Below, in pieces: positions 10,024 through 18,466 of a DNA stretch of 18,466 nt. The stretch is from Thioalkalivibrio sp. (GTDB lineage: Bacteria; Pseudomonadota; Gammaproteobacteria; Ectothiorhodospirales; Ectothiorhodospiraceae): assembly GCA_007136145.1 (NCBI GenBank), contig SLHN01000079.1, positions 1 through 18,466 of the forward strand, given 5' to 3'. The notes beneath the pieces are model-generated. The model did not search any database. It had not been told where the DNA came from and was given only the letters and a program-made list of their open reading frames with translations. Each line of letters opens with the position of its first letter. Within the stretch, counting starts at the first letter, position 1. Both the position numbers and the translations under genes were made by a program.

Positions 10024-10832
10024 CAGGACACCTCCTCTACGTATTTCTTGTCGGCGACATGAATGAAGAAGTCAGGCTCGCTCTCGTGGTAGGTCTCCTT
10101 GAAGTCACCGAAAGTCTCGATGGTCTGAAACCCCACCTCGCGCATCAGTCGGCGAACGTAGGCCTTGCGGAGCGGAAACATGTTCAGATGGTAGGTTGAC
10201 TTGTCCGGAAAGGAGTACTGGAAGCGTGCCAGCCCCTCATCGACGTGCTCCGGCGCCACCGAGACGTTGTCGCCGCAGTAGTAGTAGGTATGGGTACTGG
10301 AATAACCGTGATCGAGGATTGCATCGTAGTTACGCTGGTCCAGAATCAATACGCCATCGTGGTTCAACGCGGAGTAGAACTCGGCCAGTGCCTTGCGGCG
10401 ATCGTTTTCCTTGAACAGATGGGTAAAAGAGTTACCCAGACACACCACGGCATCGTAGCGACCATAGATGTCCCGGTTCAGCCAGCGCCAGTCGGCTTGA
10501 GAAGTGCGCAGGATATGACCACGCTTGCGGCCGTTTTCGAACGCCTTGGCCAGCATCTCGGGACTGCCATCGGCGGTAACGACATCGAAGCCGGCCTCCA
10601 TCAACTGGACCGAATGAAAACCCGTGCCGGCGGCGACATCGAGAACGCGACGTGCACCGCGATCCTTGAGCACCTGGATGAAAAAATCACCCTCGCTGCG
10701 TGCGCGGCTCTCCCAATCGATCAACTCGTCCCACTTGTCGACGAAGGACTTGACGTATTCGGCTTGATAATTGTCGGTATCGCGGCGTTCGATCGGCGCG
10801 TCTCCGAAGTCCTGTTTCAGGTTGGCTGACAT
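10023..10832 (-). CDS. gsmT: Glycine/sarcosine N-methyltransferase (GSMT)
   Basis: GSMT methylates glycine to sarcosine and sarcosine to dimethylglycine with SAM, feeding SdmT. The 269-residue product has SAM motif I at about 63-72 (VLDVAAGTGFHSVQLMEAGF), the acidic loop TADGSPEMLAKAF, motif VVCLGNSFTHLF, and the LNHDGVLILDQRNYDAILD and HTYYYCGDNVSV segments characteristic of glycine/sarcosine methyltransferases. The start MSANLKQDFGD at 10832 has a GAGG Shine-Dalgarno four to five bases upstream; a longer in-frame form from 10880 is rejected. It is the first gene of gsmT-sdmT(-metK). The upstream region shows no obvious sigma-70 promoter, and osmotic control, expected for this pathway, cannot be read from the sequence. 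Confidence 0.93.
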   Translation of the reverse strand: MSANLKQDFGDAPIERRDTDNYQAEYVKSFVDKWDELIDWESRARSEGDFFIQVLKDRGARRVLDVAAGTGFHSVQLMEAGFDVVTADGSPEMLAKAFENGRKRGHILRTSQADWRWLNRDIYGRYDAVVCLGNSFTHLFKENDRRKALAEFYSALNHDGVLILDQRNYDAILDHGYSSTHTYYYCGDNVSVAPEHVDEGLARFQYSFPDKSTYHLNMFPLRKAYVRRLMREVGFQTIETFGDFKETYHESEPDFFIHVADKKYVEEVS

Positions 10833-11233
10833 GGCGTTCCTCATTGGCAATGGTGGACAGCGCGCCCTGACAACGGCCACGCGGCATAAGTCTCATCCCG
10901 AATACCGGGCATACTCCTCGAATGGTCACTTCCGGCGTCCGAGCTGACGTGACAGCGAAACGAGTCACCCACCCGATTGAAATAGGCAACACGGTTCCGC
11001 TGTTGCTCGCTTCGCGAGCAGCGCTTTCCGGCAAATTCGGCGAAGCGCGCAAACGACCCTCACGGTCGCATGAACTGATTGGCCCTGATCGGGCGGCGGG
11101 GCCGGCTGTGGAATAATGCTATCGAGCGATGCCGGGCCCTCGAAACACACGGGGAACCGCCTTTGGCGGTCGCACATACCGTGGATGCTTTCTACTCTGA
11201 AGCATCGTCGCGATGACTTCAACCCCCGTTTTC

Positions 11234-11309
11234 GGTAAAAAGTGGGGAATAGCATCGACAGGCAACGACATTTCTCGGTTTTGGGTGGGAAATTACAGAT
11301 TTCTGACAG
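11234..11309. mobile_element. Possible solo end of an insertion sequence (IS21-like)
   Basis: Two imperfect direct repeats, at 11234-11250 (GGTAAAAAGTGGGGAAT) and 11277-11293 (GGTTTTGGGTGGGAAAT), match at 11 of 17 positions and are followed by TTTCTGACA. Multiple internal repeats of a GTGGGGAA type near a CA-3' end recall IS21-family termini. No transposase gene or second end is visible, so this is at most a remnant. Confidence 0.2.
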
Positions 11310-11329
11310 GACATCGAAGCCGCTTCGCG

Positions 11330-11423
11330 CATTGAGAAGCCGAAGGGCTAGCGCAGCGAGCAATCCAAACGGTGCGCCTCAAATCAACGCCTTATGGATT
11401 GCCGCGCTTCGCTCGCAATGACG
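11330..11423. repeat. REP-like inverted pair
   Basis: CATTGAGAAGCCGAAG through GCGAGCAATCC (11330-11366) is followed by an inverted relative, GGATTGCCGCGCTTC through GCAATGACG (11396-11423). Both resemble the widespread bacterial intergenic element of the form GTCATTGCGAG...GCAATCC. The second copy contains the hairpin-forming GCGCTTCGCTCGC. Function is unknown; such pairs often act as transcript-end or gyrase/IHF sites. Confidence 0.55.
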
Positions 11424-11523
11424 AGTGCATAAATCAGCACTTCGCTCAGGAGCCTCACGGTTCGCATGGTCCACACCAGCGACCAAGTGCTCTTGACGAG
11501 CAGGCGGATCTTCGCGAACCGGT

Positions 11524-11554
11524 AGGACACCTGGGATCCATAGTCCGTTATAAT
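11524..11554 (+). promoter_or_regulatory. Putative sigma-70 promoter of purH
   Basis: A perfect -10 box TATAAT lies at 11549-11554. The best -35 is AGGACA (11524-11529; 4/6) with a long 19-bp spacer. The transcript would begin near 11561, leaving a leader of about 23 nt before the purH ATG. I cannot identify a PurR operator. Confidence 0.5.
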
Positions 11555-11583
11555 TCGAACCTTTACGATTGCGAGGCCCACTG

Positions 11584-13149
<1,566 letters not shown>

Positions 13150-13260
13150 CGTGGCGAGCCACGGACCCGCTGGACGAAGGGGCAAGACAATCGGCCAGCA
13201 GGCTGGGCGCCTGGGGGCGCATTGGCGCTTGGGGCGTCCCGCCACGCTGGAATCCACCCC

Positions 13261-13356
13261 GTAGGAGCGAGTCTCGCTCACGAAACGGCGGTGGGTTGGC
13301 CACTGGCGGCAGAGGGGGGGGCCTACGGTGCGTTCGCGTGCAAGGCACGCTCCCGC
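13261..13356. repeat. Pair of REP sequences in opposite orientation (BIME-like)
   Basis: GTAGGAGCGAGTCTCGCTCA (13261-13280), continuing CGAAACG, has a 6-bp stem GAGCGA/TCGCTC. The region 13331-13356 on the minus strand reads GGGAGCGTGCCTTGCACGCG plus AACG, with stem GCGTGC/GCACGC. Both follow the GTAGGAGCG-hairpin-GCGAA pattern of REP elements known in Pseudomonas and related gammaproteobacteria, arranged head to head as in a BIME. Confidence 0.7.
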
Positions 13357-13434
13357 GGCGGCTCGGACATGATCGAGACTTTCACAATATCTGTCATGGC
13401 ACCGGCGGCCACCCCGAAGCATCAAAGGTCCAAG

Positions 13435-13543
13435 CGTAGGGTGTCAATGAGCGCAGCGAATTGCACCGTTCGAGACCCGGGAGCCTGGGGCCACGGCCGG
13501 CGTGGTATCGGTGCGGTTCGGCTGCGCCTCACGGCACCCTACG
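13435..13543 (+). repeat. 110-bp palindromic intergenic repeat, copy B
   Basis: This 109-bp copy has perfect 9-bp terminal inverted repeats CGTAGGGTG/CACCCTACG. Inside are GTGTCAATG/AATTGCAC, the hairpin CCACG-GCCGG-CGTGG and the near-palindrome GGTGC...GCGCC. It is almost identical to copy A read on the opposite strand. It lies just upstream of purD. Confidence 0.9.
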
Positions 13544-13585
13544 TGGGTTCTTTCGCGCTAAATCCTGCTTGCAGGGAGATATGAG

Positions 13586-14869
13586 ATGAACGTTCTGGTG
13601 GTAGGCGGCGGGGGCCGCGAACATGCGCTGGCGTGGAAACTGGCGCAGTCACCGCGCATACAGCGGGTACTGGTGGCACCCGGCAATGCCGGTACCGCCA
13701 CCGAGGAAAAGTGCGAAAACGCAGACATCGACGCGACCGACGTCGAAGGTCTGCTTGCGCTGGCACGCCGCGAAAACGTGGCCTTCACCATTGTCGGGCC
13801 CGAGGCACCACTGGTCGCGGGCATCGTCGATACCTTCCGCGCGGCCGGGCAACGGATTTTCGGGCCCACCGCACAAGCCGCGCAACTGGAGGGGTCCAAG
13901 GCCTTCGCCAAGGACTTCATGCACCGCCACGGTATTCCCACCGCCGCCTACGGCAGTTTCACGGAAATTGCCGCGGCCGAGACCTTCATCCGCGCGCAAG
14001 GTGCGCCGATCGTGGTCAAGGCCGATGGCCTGGCCGCCGGCAAGGGCGTGATCCTCGCGCAGACTGAAGACGAGGCCCTGGCCGCGGTGCATGACATGCT
14101 GGCCGGAAACGCCTTTGGCAGCGCTGGCCACCGGGTGGTCATCGAGGAGTTTCTGACCGGCGAGGAGGCCAGCTTCATCTGCATGATCGACGGCGAACAC
14201 ATCCTTCCGCTGGCCAGTTCCCAGGATCACAAGGCGCGTGATGACGGCGACAAGGGTCCGAACACCGGCGGGATGGGCGCCTATTCCCCGGCGCCGGTGG
14301 TTACCCCTGAAATGCACCAACGCATCATGAAGGAAGTGATCGCCCCGACCCTGGCGGGCATGGCTTCCGAGGGCGAACGTTACACCGGCTTCCTCTACGC
14401 GGGTGTCATGGTCGACAGGCTGGGCAACCCGAAGGTACTGGAATTCAACTGCCGCTTCGGCGATCCGGAGACCCAGCCGATCCTGATGCGCCTGCGAACC
14501 GATCTGGCGAACCTGATCGAAGCGGCCATTGACGGACACCTGGACAAGGTCTCGGTCGAATGGGACCCGCGCATCGCTCTGGGCGTGGTTCTGGCCGCCG
14601 GCGGCTATCCGATGGAGTATCGCAAGGGCGACCTGATCAGCGGGTTGGAAACGGTCAACAACCCCACCGCGCGGGTGTTTCACGCCGGTACCCGCCGGCT
14701 CGACGACGGTGGCGTCGTTACCGACGGCGGACGGGTCCTGTGCGTGGTCGGTCTGGGCAACGATTTCGAGACCGCGCGGGAAAGCGCCTACCGGGCCTCG
14801 CAAAAGATCCAGTTTACAGGTATATACTTCCGCTCTGATATTGGCCACCGCGCGCTTCAACGACGCTGA
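13586..14869 (+). CDS. purD: Phosphoribosylamine-glycine ligase PurD (GAR synthetase)
   Basis: PurD joins phosphoribosylamine to glycine with ATP to give GAR, the second step of de novo purine synthesis. The 427 residues (E. coli 429) show the N-domain MNVLVVGGGGREHALAWKL and TIVGPEAPLVAGIVD. The ATP-grasp centre has VVKADGLAAGKGVILA and VIEEFLTGEEASF, with SSQDHKARDDGDKGPNTGGMGAYSP and the metal-binding EFNCRFGDPETQPIL. The C-terminal ALGVVLAAGGYP and GRVLCVVGLG segments complete the fold. AGGGAG seven bases before the ATG sets the start. glgP begins 57 bp downstream, so purD and glgP may be cotranscribed. It competes with GSMT for glycine. Confidence 0.98.
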   Translation: MNVLVVGGGGREHALAWKLAQSPRIQRVLVAPGNAGTATEEKCENADIDATDVEGLLALARRENVAFTIVGPEAPLVAGIVDTFRAAGQRIFGPTAQAAQLEGSKAFAKDFMHRHGIPTAAYGSFTEIAAAETFIRAQGAPIVVKADGLAAGKGVILAQTEDEALAAVHDMLAGNAFGSAGHRVVIEEFLTGEEASFICMIDGEHILPLASSQDHKARDDGDKGPNTGGMGAYSPAPVVTPEMHQRIMKEVIAPTLAGMASEGERYTGFLYAGVMVDRLGNPKVLEFNCRFGDPETQPILMRLRTDLANLIEAAIDGHLDKVSVEWDPRIALGVVLAAGGYPMEYRKGDLISGLETVNNPTARVFHAGTRRLDDGGVVTDGGRVLCVVGLGNDFETARESAYRASQKIQFTGIYFRSDIGHRALQRR

Positions 14870-14926
14870 CCACCAACGGGCTGCCGTTCGCCGGCCTCCC
14901 AAGAACCCGCCCAGGAGGGCAACGCG

Positions 14927-17437
14927 ATGTCCACTCGCACCGATGAAGCCAACCCGCGTCATCAACTGTCACCGCTGGCCTGCGACAGCGCCAGTCTCCG
15001 GCAGGCGATTCGCGATGCGATGGTGCGCGAAGTCGGGAAGGACCCCGATCTGGCGACACCAAGGGATTGGCTGCACGCGGTCTCTTTCGCAATCCGTGAG
15101 CGGATCATCGAACGCCGCGTGGTCACACGTCGGCAGTTCGCCGAGGAGGATGTGAAACGCGTCTACTACCTGTCGATGGAGTACCTGATCGGGCGCATGC
15201 TCGAGGCCAACCTGCGCAACATGGGTATCCTGGAGGCAACGCAGGAAGCGTTGCGCGAGCTGGGCGTCGACTTCCGGGAAATTGCCCGGCTCGAGGAGGA
15301 CGCCGCGCTGGGCAATGGCGGTCTGGGTCGTCTCGCCGCCTGTATCCTCGAGTCCATGGCGACACAGGGTTATCCGGGCTACGGCTATGGTATCCGCTAC
15401 GAGTACGGCATGTTCCAGCAGCACATCGAACATTTCCGCCAGGTCGAGCACCCGGACAACTGGCTACGCTTCGGCAACCCGTGGGAGTTCCCGCGCCCGG
15501 AAAAGGTCTTCCCGGTGCGCTTTCACGGTTACGTGGTCGAACATCACGAGGCCTCCGGCGAAAACTGTTTCACCTGGGAAGACGGCGAGGAAGTCCTGGC
15601 GATGGCCTATGACTACCCAACCGCCGGGTACGAGCGGCGCAATGTGAACAATCTGCGCCTCTGGGCCGCAAAGGCCACCCGCGATTTCGACCTTCGCTAT
15701 TTCAATGAAGGCGATTACATCCGCGCCGTCGCCGACAAGAACGAGTCGGAAACCATTTCGATGGTGCTCTACCCCAATGACGCAACCGCAATCGGCCGGG
15801 AACTGCGCCTGAAGCAGGAGTATTTCTTCGTTTCCGCGTCGCTGCAGGACATCATCGACCGCAACACGCAACTGGGTTATCCGCTCGAGAAGCTACCCGA
15901 GACCGCGGCGATCCAGTTGAACGATACCCATCCGGCGATCGCCGTGGCTGAGTTCATGCGCTTGCTGGTGGATCAGCACCGGGTTCCCTGGAACGACGCC
16001 TGGGGGATCACGCGCAAGGTCTTTTCCTACACCAACCACACGTTGATGCCGGAAGCACTGGAAACCTGGCCGGTCGCGCTGATGGAGCGTGTGCTGCCAC
16101 GGCACATGCTGATCATTTACCGGATCAACCATGAATTTCTCGAAGAGGTTCGACATCGCTTTCCGGGCGACCACGAACTGCTTCGGAGACTGTCGATCAT
16201 CGACGAGGACCACGGGCGGCGCGTGCGCATGGCCCACCTCGCCGTGGTGGGCTCGCACAAGGTCAATGGGGTTGCCGCACTGCATACGAACCTGCTGAAA
16301 CAGACGCTCTTCGCTGACTTCAACCGGGTATCGCCGGAGCGGTTCATCAATGTGACCAACGGGGTCACGCCACGCCTGTGGCTGATTCAGGCGAACCCCG
16401 GCCTCACCGGGCTGATCGAGTCCCGGATCGGTGGCGACTGGAAATTCGATCTCGACCGCCTGAAGCAGTTCACGCCCTACGCTTCCGACGAGACCACCCG
16501 GGAGGAATTCCGCGCGATCAAGCGCGGCAACAAGGAACGTCTGGCCGCGCTGGTCAGGAAGCGTACCGGAATCGTGATCAGCCCCGAAGTGATGTACGAC
16601 GTGCAGATCAAGCGCATCCACGAGTACAAGCGACAACTGCTGAAACTGCTCCACGTGATCGAATTGTATCAGCGCATCCGTGATGGCGAGGACGTGCTGC
16701 CGAGAGTGGTGCTGTTCGCCGGCAAGGCGGCACCGGGATACCAGCGCGCGAAGGACATCATCGAGGTTATCAACGAGGTGGCCGACATCATCAACAATGA
16801 TCCCGCGGTCGGGGATCGCCTGAAATGCGTGTTCTTCCCGAATTACGAAGTCAGCGCGGCCAGCATCATCATTCCCGCGGCCGACCTGTCGCAACAGATC
16901 TCCACGGCCGGCTTCGAGGCCTCGGGCACCGGCAACATGAAACTGGCGCTGAACGGAGCGCTCACCATCGGCACGCTGGACGGTGCGAACATCGAGATCC
17001 GCGATGCGGTCGGCGCGGAGAACATCTTCATCTTCGGGATGACGGCCGATGAAGTCAGCGCCCACCGCGCGCGCCATATCCCTCCCAGTACACACCTGGA
17101 TTCCCATCCCCGGCTGCGTGCGATCATCGACGCCCTGCGGACCGGCTTCTTCGCCAATGGCGGCAGAGCGCTGCACGCGCGCATGGCCGATTACCTGCTT
17201 GAGGAAGATCCTTTCTTTGTCCTTGCCGATTACGCGGCGTACAGCGAATCAAGCGCTGAAGCCGACCGCATGTACGCCGACACCGAAGCATGGGCCGAGG
17301 CGGCACTGCTCAACGTGGGCCGGATGAGCTACTTCTCGATCGACCGGACCGTGCGCGAATATGCCGAGCACATCTGGAATGTCCTTCCGGAACCAGTACA
17401 GGCGCCCTGCCCGAAGAAGGCTGGCAAAAGAAGCTGA
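14927..17437 (+). CDS. glgP: Glycogen/starch (alpha-glucan) phosphorylase
   Basis: The enzyme cleaves alpha-1,4-glucan with phosphate to give glucose 1-phosphate, using pyridoxal phosphate. The 836 residues (E. coli GlgP 815, family GT35) cover the full fold. Visible signatures are VYYLSMEYLIGRMLEANL, EEDAALGNGGLGRLAACILE, the QLNDTHPAIAVAE loop, NHTLMPEALETWP, and NVTNGVTPRLWL. VQIKRIHEYKRQLL is followed by the PLP site ASGTGNMKLALNGALTIGT with the Schiff-base lysine at Lys672. AGGAGG eight bases before the ATG fixes the start. No other glycogen genes (glgA, glgB, glgC, glgX) are in the window, so substrate preference (glycogen or maltodextrin) cannot be separated. It is 57 bp after purD. 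Confidence 0.96.
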   Translation: MSTRTDEANPRHQLSPLACDSASLRQAIRDAMVREVGKDPDLATPRDWLHAVSFAIRERIIERRVVTRRQFAEEDVKRVYYLSMEYLIGRMLEANLRNMGILEATQEALRELGVDFREIARLEEDAALGNGGLGRLAACILESMATQGYPGYGYGIRYEYGMFQQHIEHFRQVEHPDNWLRFGNPWEFPRPEKVFPVRFHGYVVEHHEASGENCFTWEDGEEVLAMAYDYPTAGYERRNVNNLRLWAAKATRDFDLRYFNEGDYIRAVADKNESETISMVLYPNDATAIGRELRLKQEYFFVSASLQDIIDRNTQLGYPLEKLPETAAIQLNDTHPAIAVAEFMRLLVDQHRVPWNDAWGITRKVFSYTNHTLMPEALETWPVALMERVLPRHMLIIYRINHEFLEEVRHRFPGDHELLRRLSIIDEDHGRRVRMAHLAVVGSHKVNGVAALHTNLLKQTLFADFNRVSPERFINVTNGVTPRLWLIQANPGLTGLIESRIGGDWKFDLDRLKQFTPYASDETTREEFRAIKRGNKERLAALVRKRTGIVISPEVMYDVQIKRIHEYKRQLLKLLHVIELYQRIRDGEDVLPRVVLFAGKAAPGYQRAKDIIEVINEVADIINNDPAVGDRLKCVFFPNYEVSAASIIIPAADLSQQISTAGFEASGTGNMKLALNGALTIGTLDGANIEIRDAVGAENIFIFGMTADEVSAHRARHIPPSTHLDSHPRLRAIIDALRTGFFANGGRALHARMADYLLEEDPFFVLADYAAYSESSAEADRMYADTEAWAEAALLNVGRMSYFSIDRTVREYAEHIWNVLPEPVQAPCPKKAGKRS

Positions 17438-17523
17438 TGCGCAGACAGCACTCCCAACCGTCATACCCGCACCTGATCGGCAATCACTGGCCACACCTGC
17501 TCCTCACCCCAGACAACGAAAGA

Positions 17524-17633
17524 CGCAGGGTGTCAATGAGCGCAGCGAATTGCACCGCTCGAGGCCCGAGCGCATGAAGGGCAACGCCAGCGTGGCATCG
17601 GCGCGCTTCGACTGCGCCTCGCGGCACCCTGCG
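17524..17633 (+). repeat. 110-bp palindromic intergenic repeat, copy C
   Basis: The most diverged copy starts CGCAGGGTG and ends CACCCTGCG. The third base pair of the terminal stem is C-G here instead of T-A in copies A and B, a compensatory change, and GGCGC/GCGCC replaces the GGTGC/GCGCC wobble pair of copy B. The stretch GTCAATGAGCGCAGCGAATT is shared exactly with copy B. It follows glgP and could act in transcript termination. Confidence 0.85.
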
Positions 17634-17696
17634 TGATGGGAGTTCGCGGTAGATGCGCCGGTCGGGTCCAGGCCAGCGGGAGGCCGTAACGAGCGA

Positions 17697-17915
17697 TCAG
17701 GTCCGGTGCAGGTCGCGGGGTGGCAGATACTCGGTACGCGGCTGATCATCAATCTCGAGGACCCGAACGCCTTGCGACTCGAGCACGGCGATCAGCTCGG
17801 CACCGAGTTCGCCAAGATGCTCCTCGTGTTGTTTGAGGCTTGTAAGCAAGTCCGACGCCTCGAAATCGTCCAACCGCAGGTGGGCCTGCTTGTCGGCAAT
17901 GTTTTCCAGGTTCAT
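17697..17915 (-). CDS. Small hypothetical protein, likely paralog of the adjacent upstream gene
   Basis: The 72-residue acidic protein (MNLENIADKQAHLRLDDFEA...) has no TM segment or signal peptide. The first 48 residues form a heptad-like pattern (LLTSLKQHEEHLGELGAELI) suggesting an amphipathic helix; the tail (VRVLEIDDQPRTEYLPPRDL) is short and polar. GGGGAG lies nine bases before the ATG. It follows the 75-residue gene by 21 bp on the same strand, and the two align without gaps over their first 48 residues (10 identities plus four Ile/Leu/Met exchanges), suggesting a tandem duplication. I do not recognise the family. Confidence 0.65.
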   Translation of the reverse strand: MNLENIADKQAHLRLDDFEASDLLTSLKQHEEHLGELGAELIAVLESQGVRVLEIDDQPRTEYLPPRDLHRT

Positions 17916-17936
17916 GGATTGATTCTCCCCATGGTT

Positions 17937-18164
17937 TCAGTCCTCGATACTCGGCTGCTTCGGCGCGTGTTCATCGAAGGCATGGGGCGGCTGCCGGAAA
18001 TCGTTGTTGGCCTCCGCATACGCCGCGCCCAACACAGAAGACAACGCCAGCGCCGCATTGCGCATTTCCCGTGCCTTGGCATTTATGGCCTTGGACAGCT
18101 TCTGGCCCTGTTTGAGGTCGATGCTCAGGCGGAAGTGGTTATCGTCGATCCGTTCGATTTTCAT
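17937..18164 (-). CDS. Small hypothetical protein downstream of rimO
   Basis: The 75-residue protein (MKIERIDDNHFRLSIDLKQG...) has a beta-strand-like start, then a mostly helical alanine-rich stretch (INAKAREMRNAALALSSVLG) and a polar, proline-rich tail. A GGGAG Shine-Dalgarno lies five bases before the ATG. It starts 71 bp after the rimO stop and 21 bp before the next small gene, so rimO and both small genes may be one transcript. It shares an N-terminal pattern with its downstream neighbour (M, E4, I6, D8, L13, D16, L23, L41, V44, L45). Function is unknown. Confidence 0.65.
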   Translation of the reverse strand: MKIERIDDNHFRLSIDLKQGQKLSKAINAKAREMRNAALALSSVLGAAYAEANNDFRQPPHAFDEHAPKQPSIED

Positions 18165-18235
18165 CGCGACTCCCGATCAGGTACGTATTCCGGATGCTAC
18201 GCGAGACACTCGACGGAGGCGGTAATCACCAGGAA

Positions 18236-18466
18236 TTACAGGGTACCCGCGCCGTTGCGGACCACCCGGGCAAAAAGATCATGTTCCGTCGCGTCCGTCA
18301 CCTCCACGGTCAGAAAGTCACCGGGTGCGGCCTCGGCACCCTCGACGAATACCACGCCATCGATCTCCGGGGCATCGGCAGCGGAGCGCGCAGTCAAGGT
18401 CCCATCGTCGGCATGGCCATCGACGAGCACGGTCTGGTGGCTCCCGATTTTCGCCTGCAGCTTACC
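18236..18466 (-). CDS. rimO: Ribosomal protein S12 methylthiotransferase RimO, C-terminal TRAM domain (partial)
   Basis: The frame is open from the window edge to the stop at 18236, giving the last 76 residues. It starts GKLQAKIGSHQTVLVDGHAD and contains the diagnostic ARSAADAPEIDGVVFVEG and PGDFLTVEVTDATEHDLFAR segments. These match the C-terminal TRAM domain of RimO (E. coli: RSMADAPEIDGAVYLNG, with a similar EYDLWG end). RimO is a radical-SAM enzyme that methylthiolates an Asp of ribosomal protein S12, consuming SAM. Its radical-SAM and N-terminal cluster domains lie outside the window. The related MiaB is less likely because the ADAPEIDG motif is RimO-specific. Confidence 0.92.
   Translation of the reverse strand, partial: GKLQAKIGSHQTVLVDGHADDGTLTARSAADAPEIDGVVFVEGAEAAPGDFLTVEVTDATEHDLFARVVRNGAGTL

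Larger units (their letters stand above)
10833..11583. other. 751-bp intergenic region between divergent gsmT and purH
   Basis: No convincing gene was found on either strand; short open frames lack codon bias and start signals. The region holds a perfect 7-bp hairpin TGCTCGC-TTC-GCGAGCA at 11004-11020, a short inverted repeat CCCG-AATAC-CGGG about 70 bp upstream of gsmT, and a possible IS end at about 11234-11309. It also holds a REP-like inverted pair at 11330-11423 and the purH promoter near 11524-11554. It looks like a landing zone for mobile sequence rather than coding DNA. Confidence 0.6.
13150..13585. other. 436-bp purH-purD spacer filled with repeats
   Basis: No gene was found. The spacer contains a REP pair at 13261-13356 and copy B of the 110-bp repeat at 13435-13543. 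The stretch 13163-13260 is GC-rich with GGGGCG/CGTCCC-type short inverted motifs and no recognised signal. The purD Shine-Dalgarno AGGGAG lies at 13573-13578. The purHD pair has probably been split by repeat insertion; whether one transcript still spans it is not visible. Confidence 0.6.

Noticed and set aside
11384..11581. 65-codon minus-strand frame upstream of purH
   Set aside because: Its C-terminal half is the translation of the REP-like element and its N-terminal half overlaps the purH promoter; it has no start signal.
13441..13584. Recurrent short peptide beginning MSAANCT in three places as a candidate small-protein family
   Set aside because: It is just the translation of the 110-bp repeat; the frames diverge after the repeat core.
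13649..17176. Long minus-strand frames opposite purD and glgP
   Set aside because: They are antisense shadows of genes with complete catalytic motifs.

Overview
The window looks like chromosomal DNA of a halophilic or haloalkaliphilic gammaproteobacterium, most likely of the Ectothiorhodospiraceae/Chromatiales type. This is inferred from GC-rich coding sequence, Proteobacteria-like housekeeping proteins (MetH aligns with E. coli MetH numbering at its zinc cysteines and cobalamin histidine), and an adjacent pair of glycine betaine synthesis methyltransferases whose lengths (269 and 280 aa) fit the two-enzyme system known from Ectothiorhodospira halochloris. A species cannot be named from the sequence alone.

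Layout. 1-694 (minus): start of an unidentified membrane protein and a two-TM bacterial PH-domain protein, with a 4-bp overlap. 1088-2632 (plus): a seven-TM/PAS/GGDEF diguanylate cyclase with less GC-biased codon use than its neighbours. 2899-6675 (minus): cobalamin-dependent methionine synthase metH. 6854-7561 (plus): leucyl-transferase bpt of the N-degron pathway. 7761-10832 (minus): gsmT, sdmT and metK in transcription order. 11584-17437 (plus): purH, purD and glgP. 17697-18466 (minus): the TRAM-domain end of rimO followed by two small hypothetical genes that look like diverged tandem paralogs.

How the genes work together. metH makes methionine, metK converts it to S-adenosylmethionine (SAM), and GsmT plus SdmT consume three SAM per glycine to make the osmoprotectant glycine betaine. 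The window therefore holds most of a methyl-supply module for osmoadaptation. The S-adenosylhomocysteine recycling enzyme (ahcY or mtnN/luxS) and metF are not in view. purH and purD are the last and an early step of purine synthesis, and the formyl-transfer step of PurH also draws on the folate one-carbon pool.

The most interesting non-coding feature is the 238-bp sdmT-metK spacer. On the transcribed (minus) strand it can fold into a bulged hairpin, then a compact three-way junction with a GAGA tetraloop, then a canonical intrinsic terminator whose T-tract lies only 30 nt before the metK start codon. A small hairpin could also hide the metK Shine-Dalgarno. This has the architecture of an attenuator or riboswitch-type leader, but I do not recognise it as a known SAM or SAH riboswitch class.

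Three copies of a ~110-bp palindromic repeat (7599-7708, 13435-13543, 17524-17633), with terminal inverted repeats that covary between copies, plus two other REP-like inverted pairs, occupy the intergenic spaces. No rRNA, tRNA or CRISPR array was seen.
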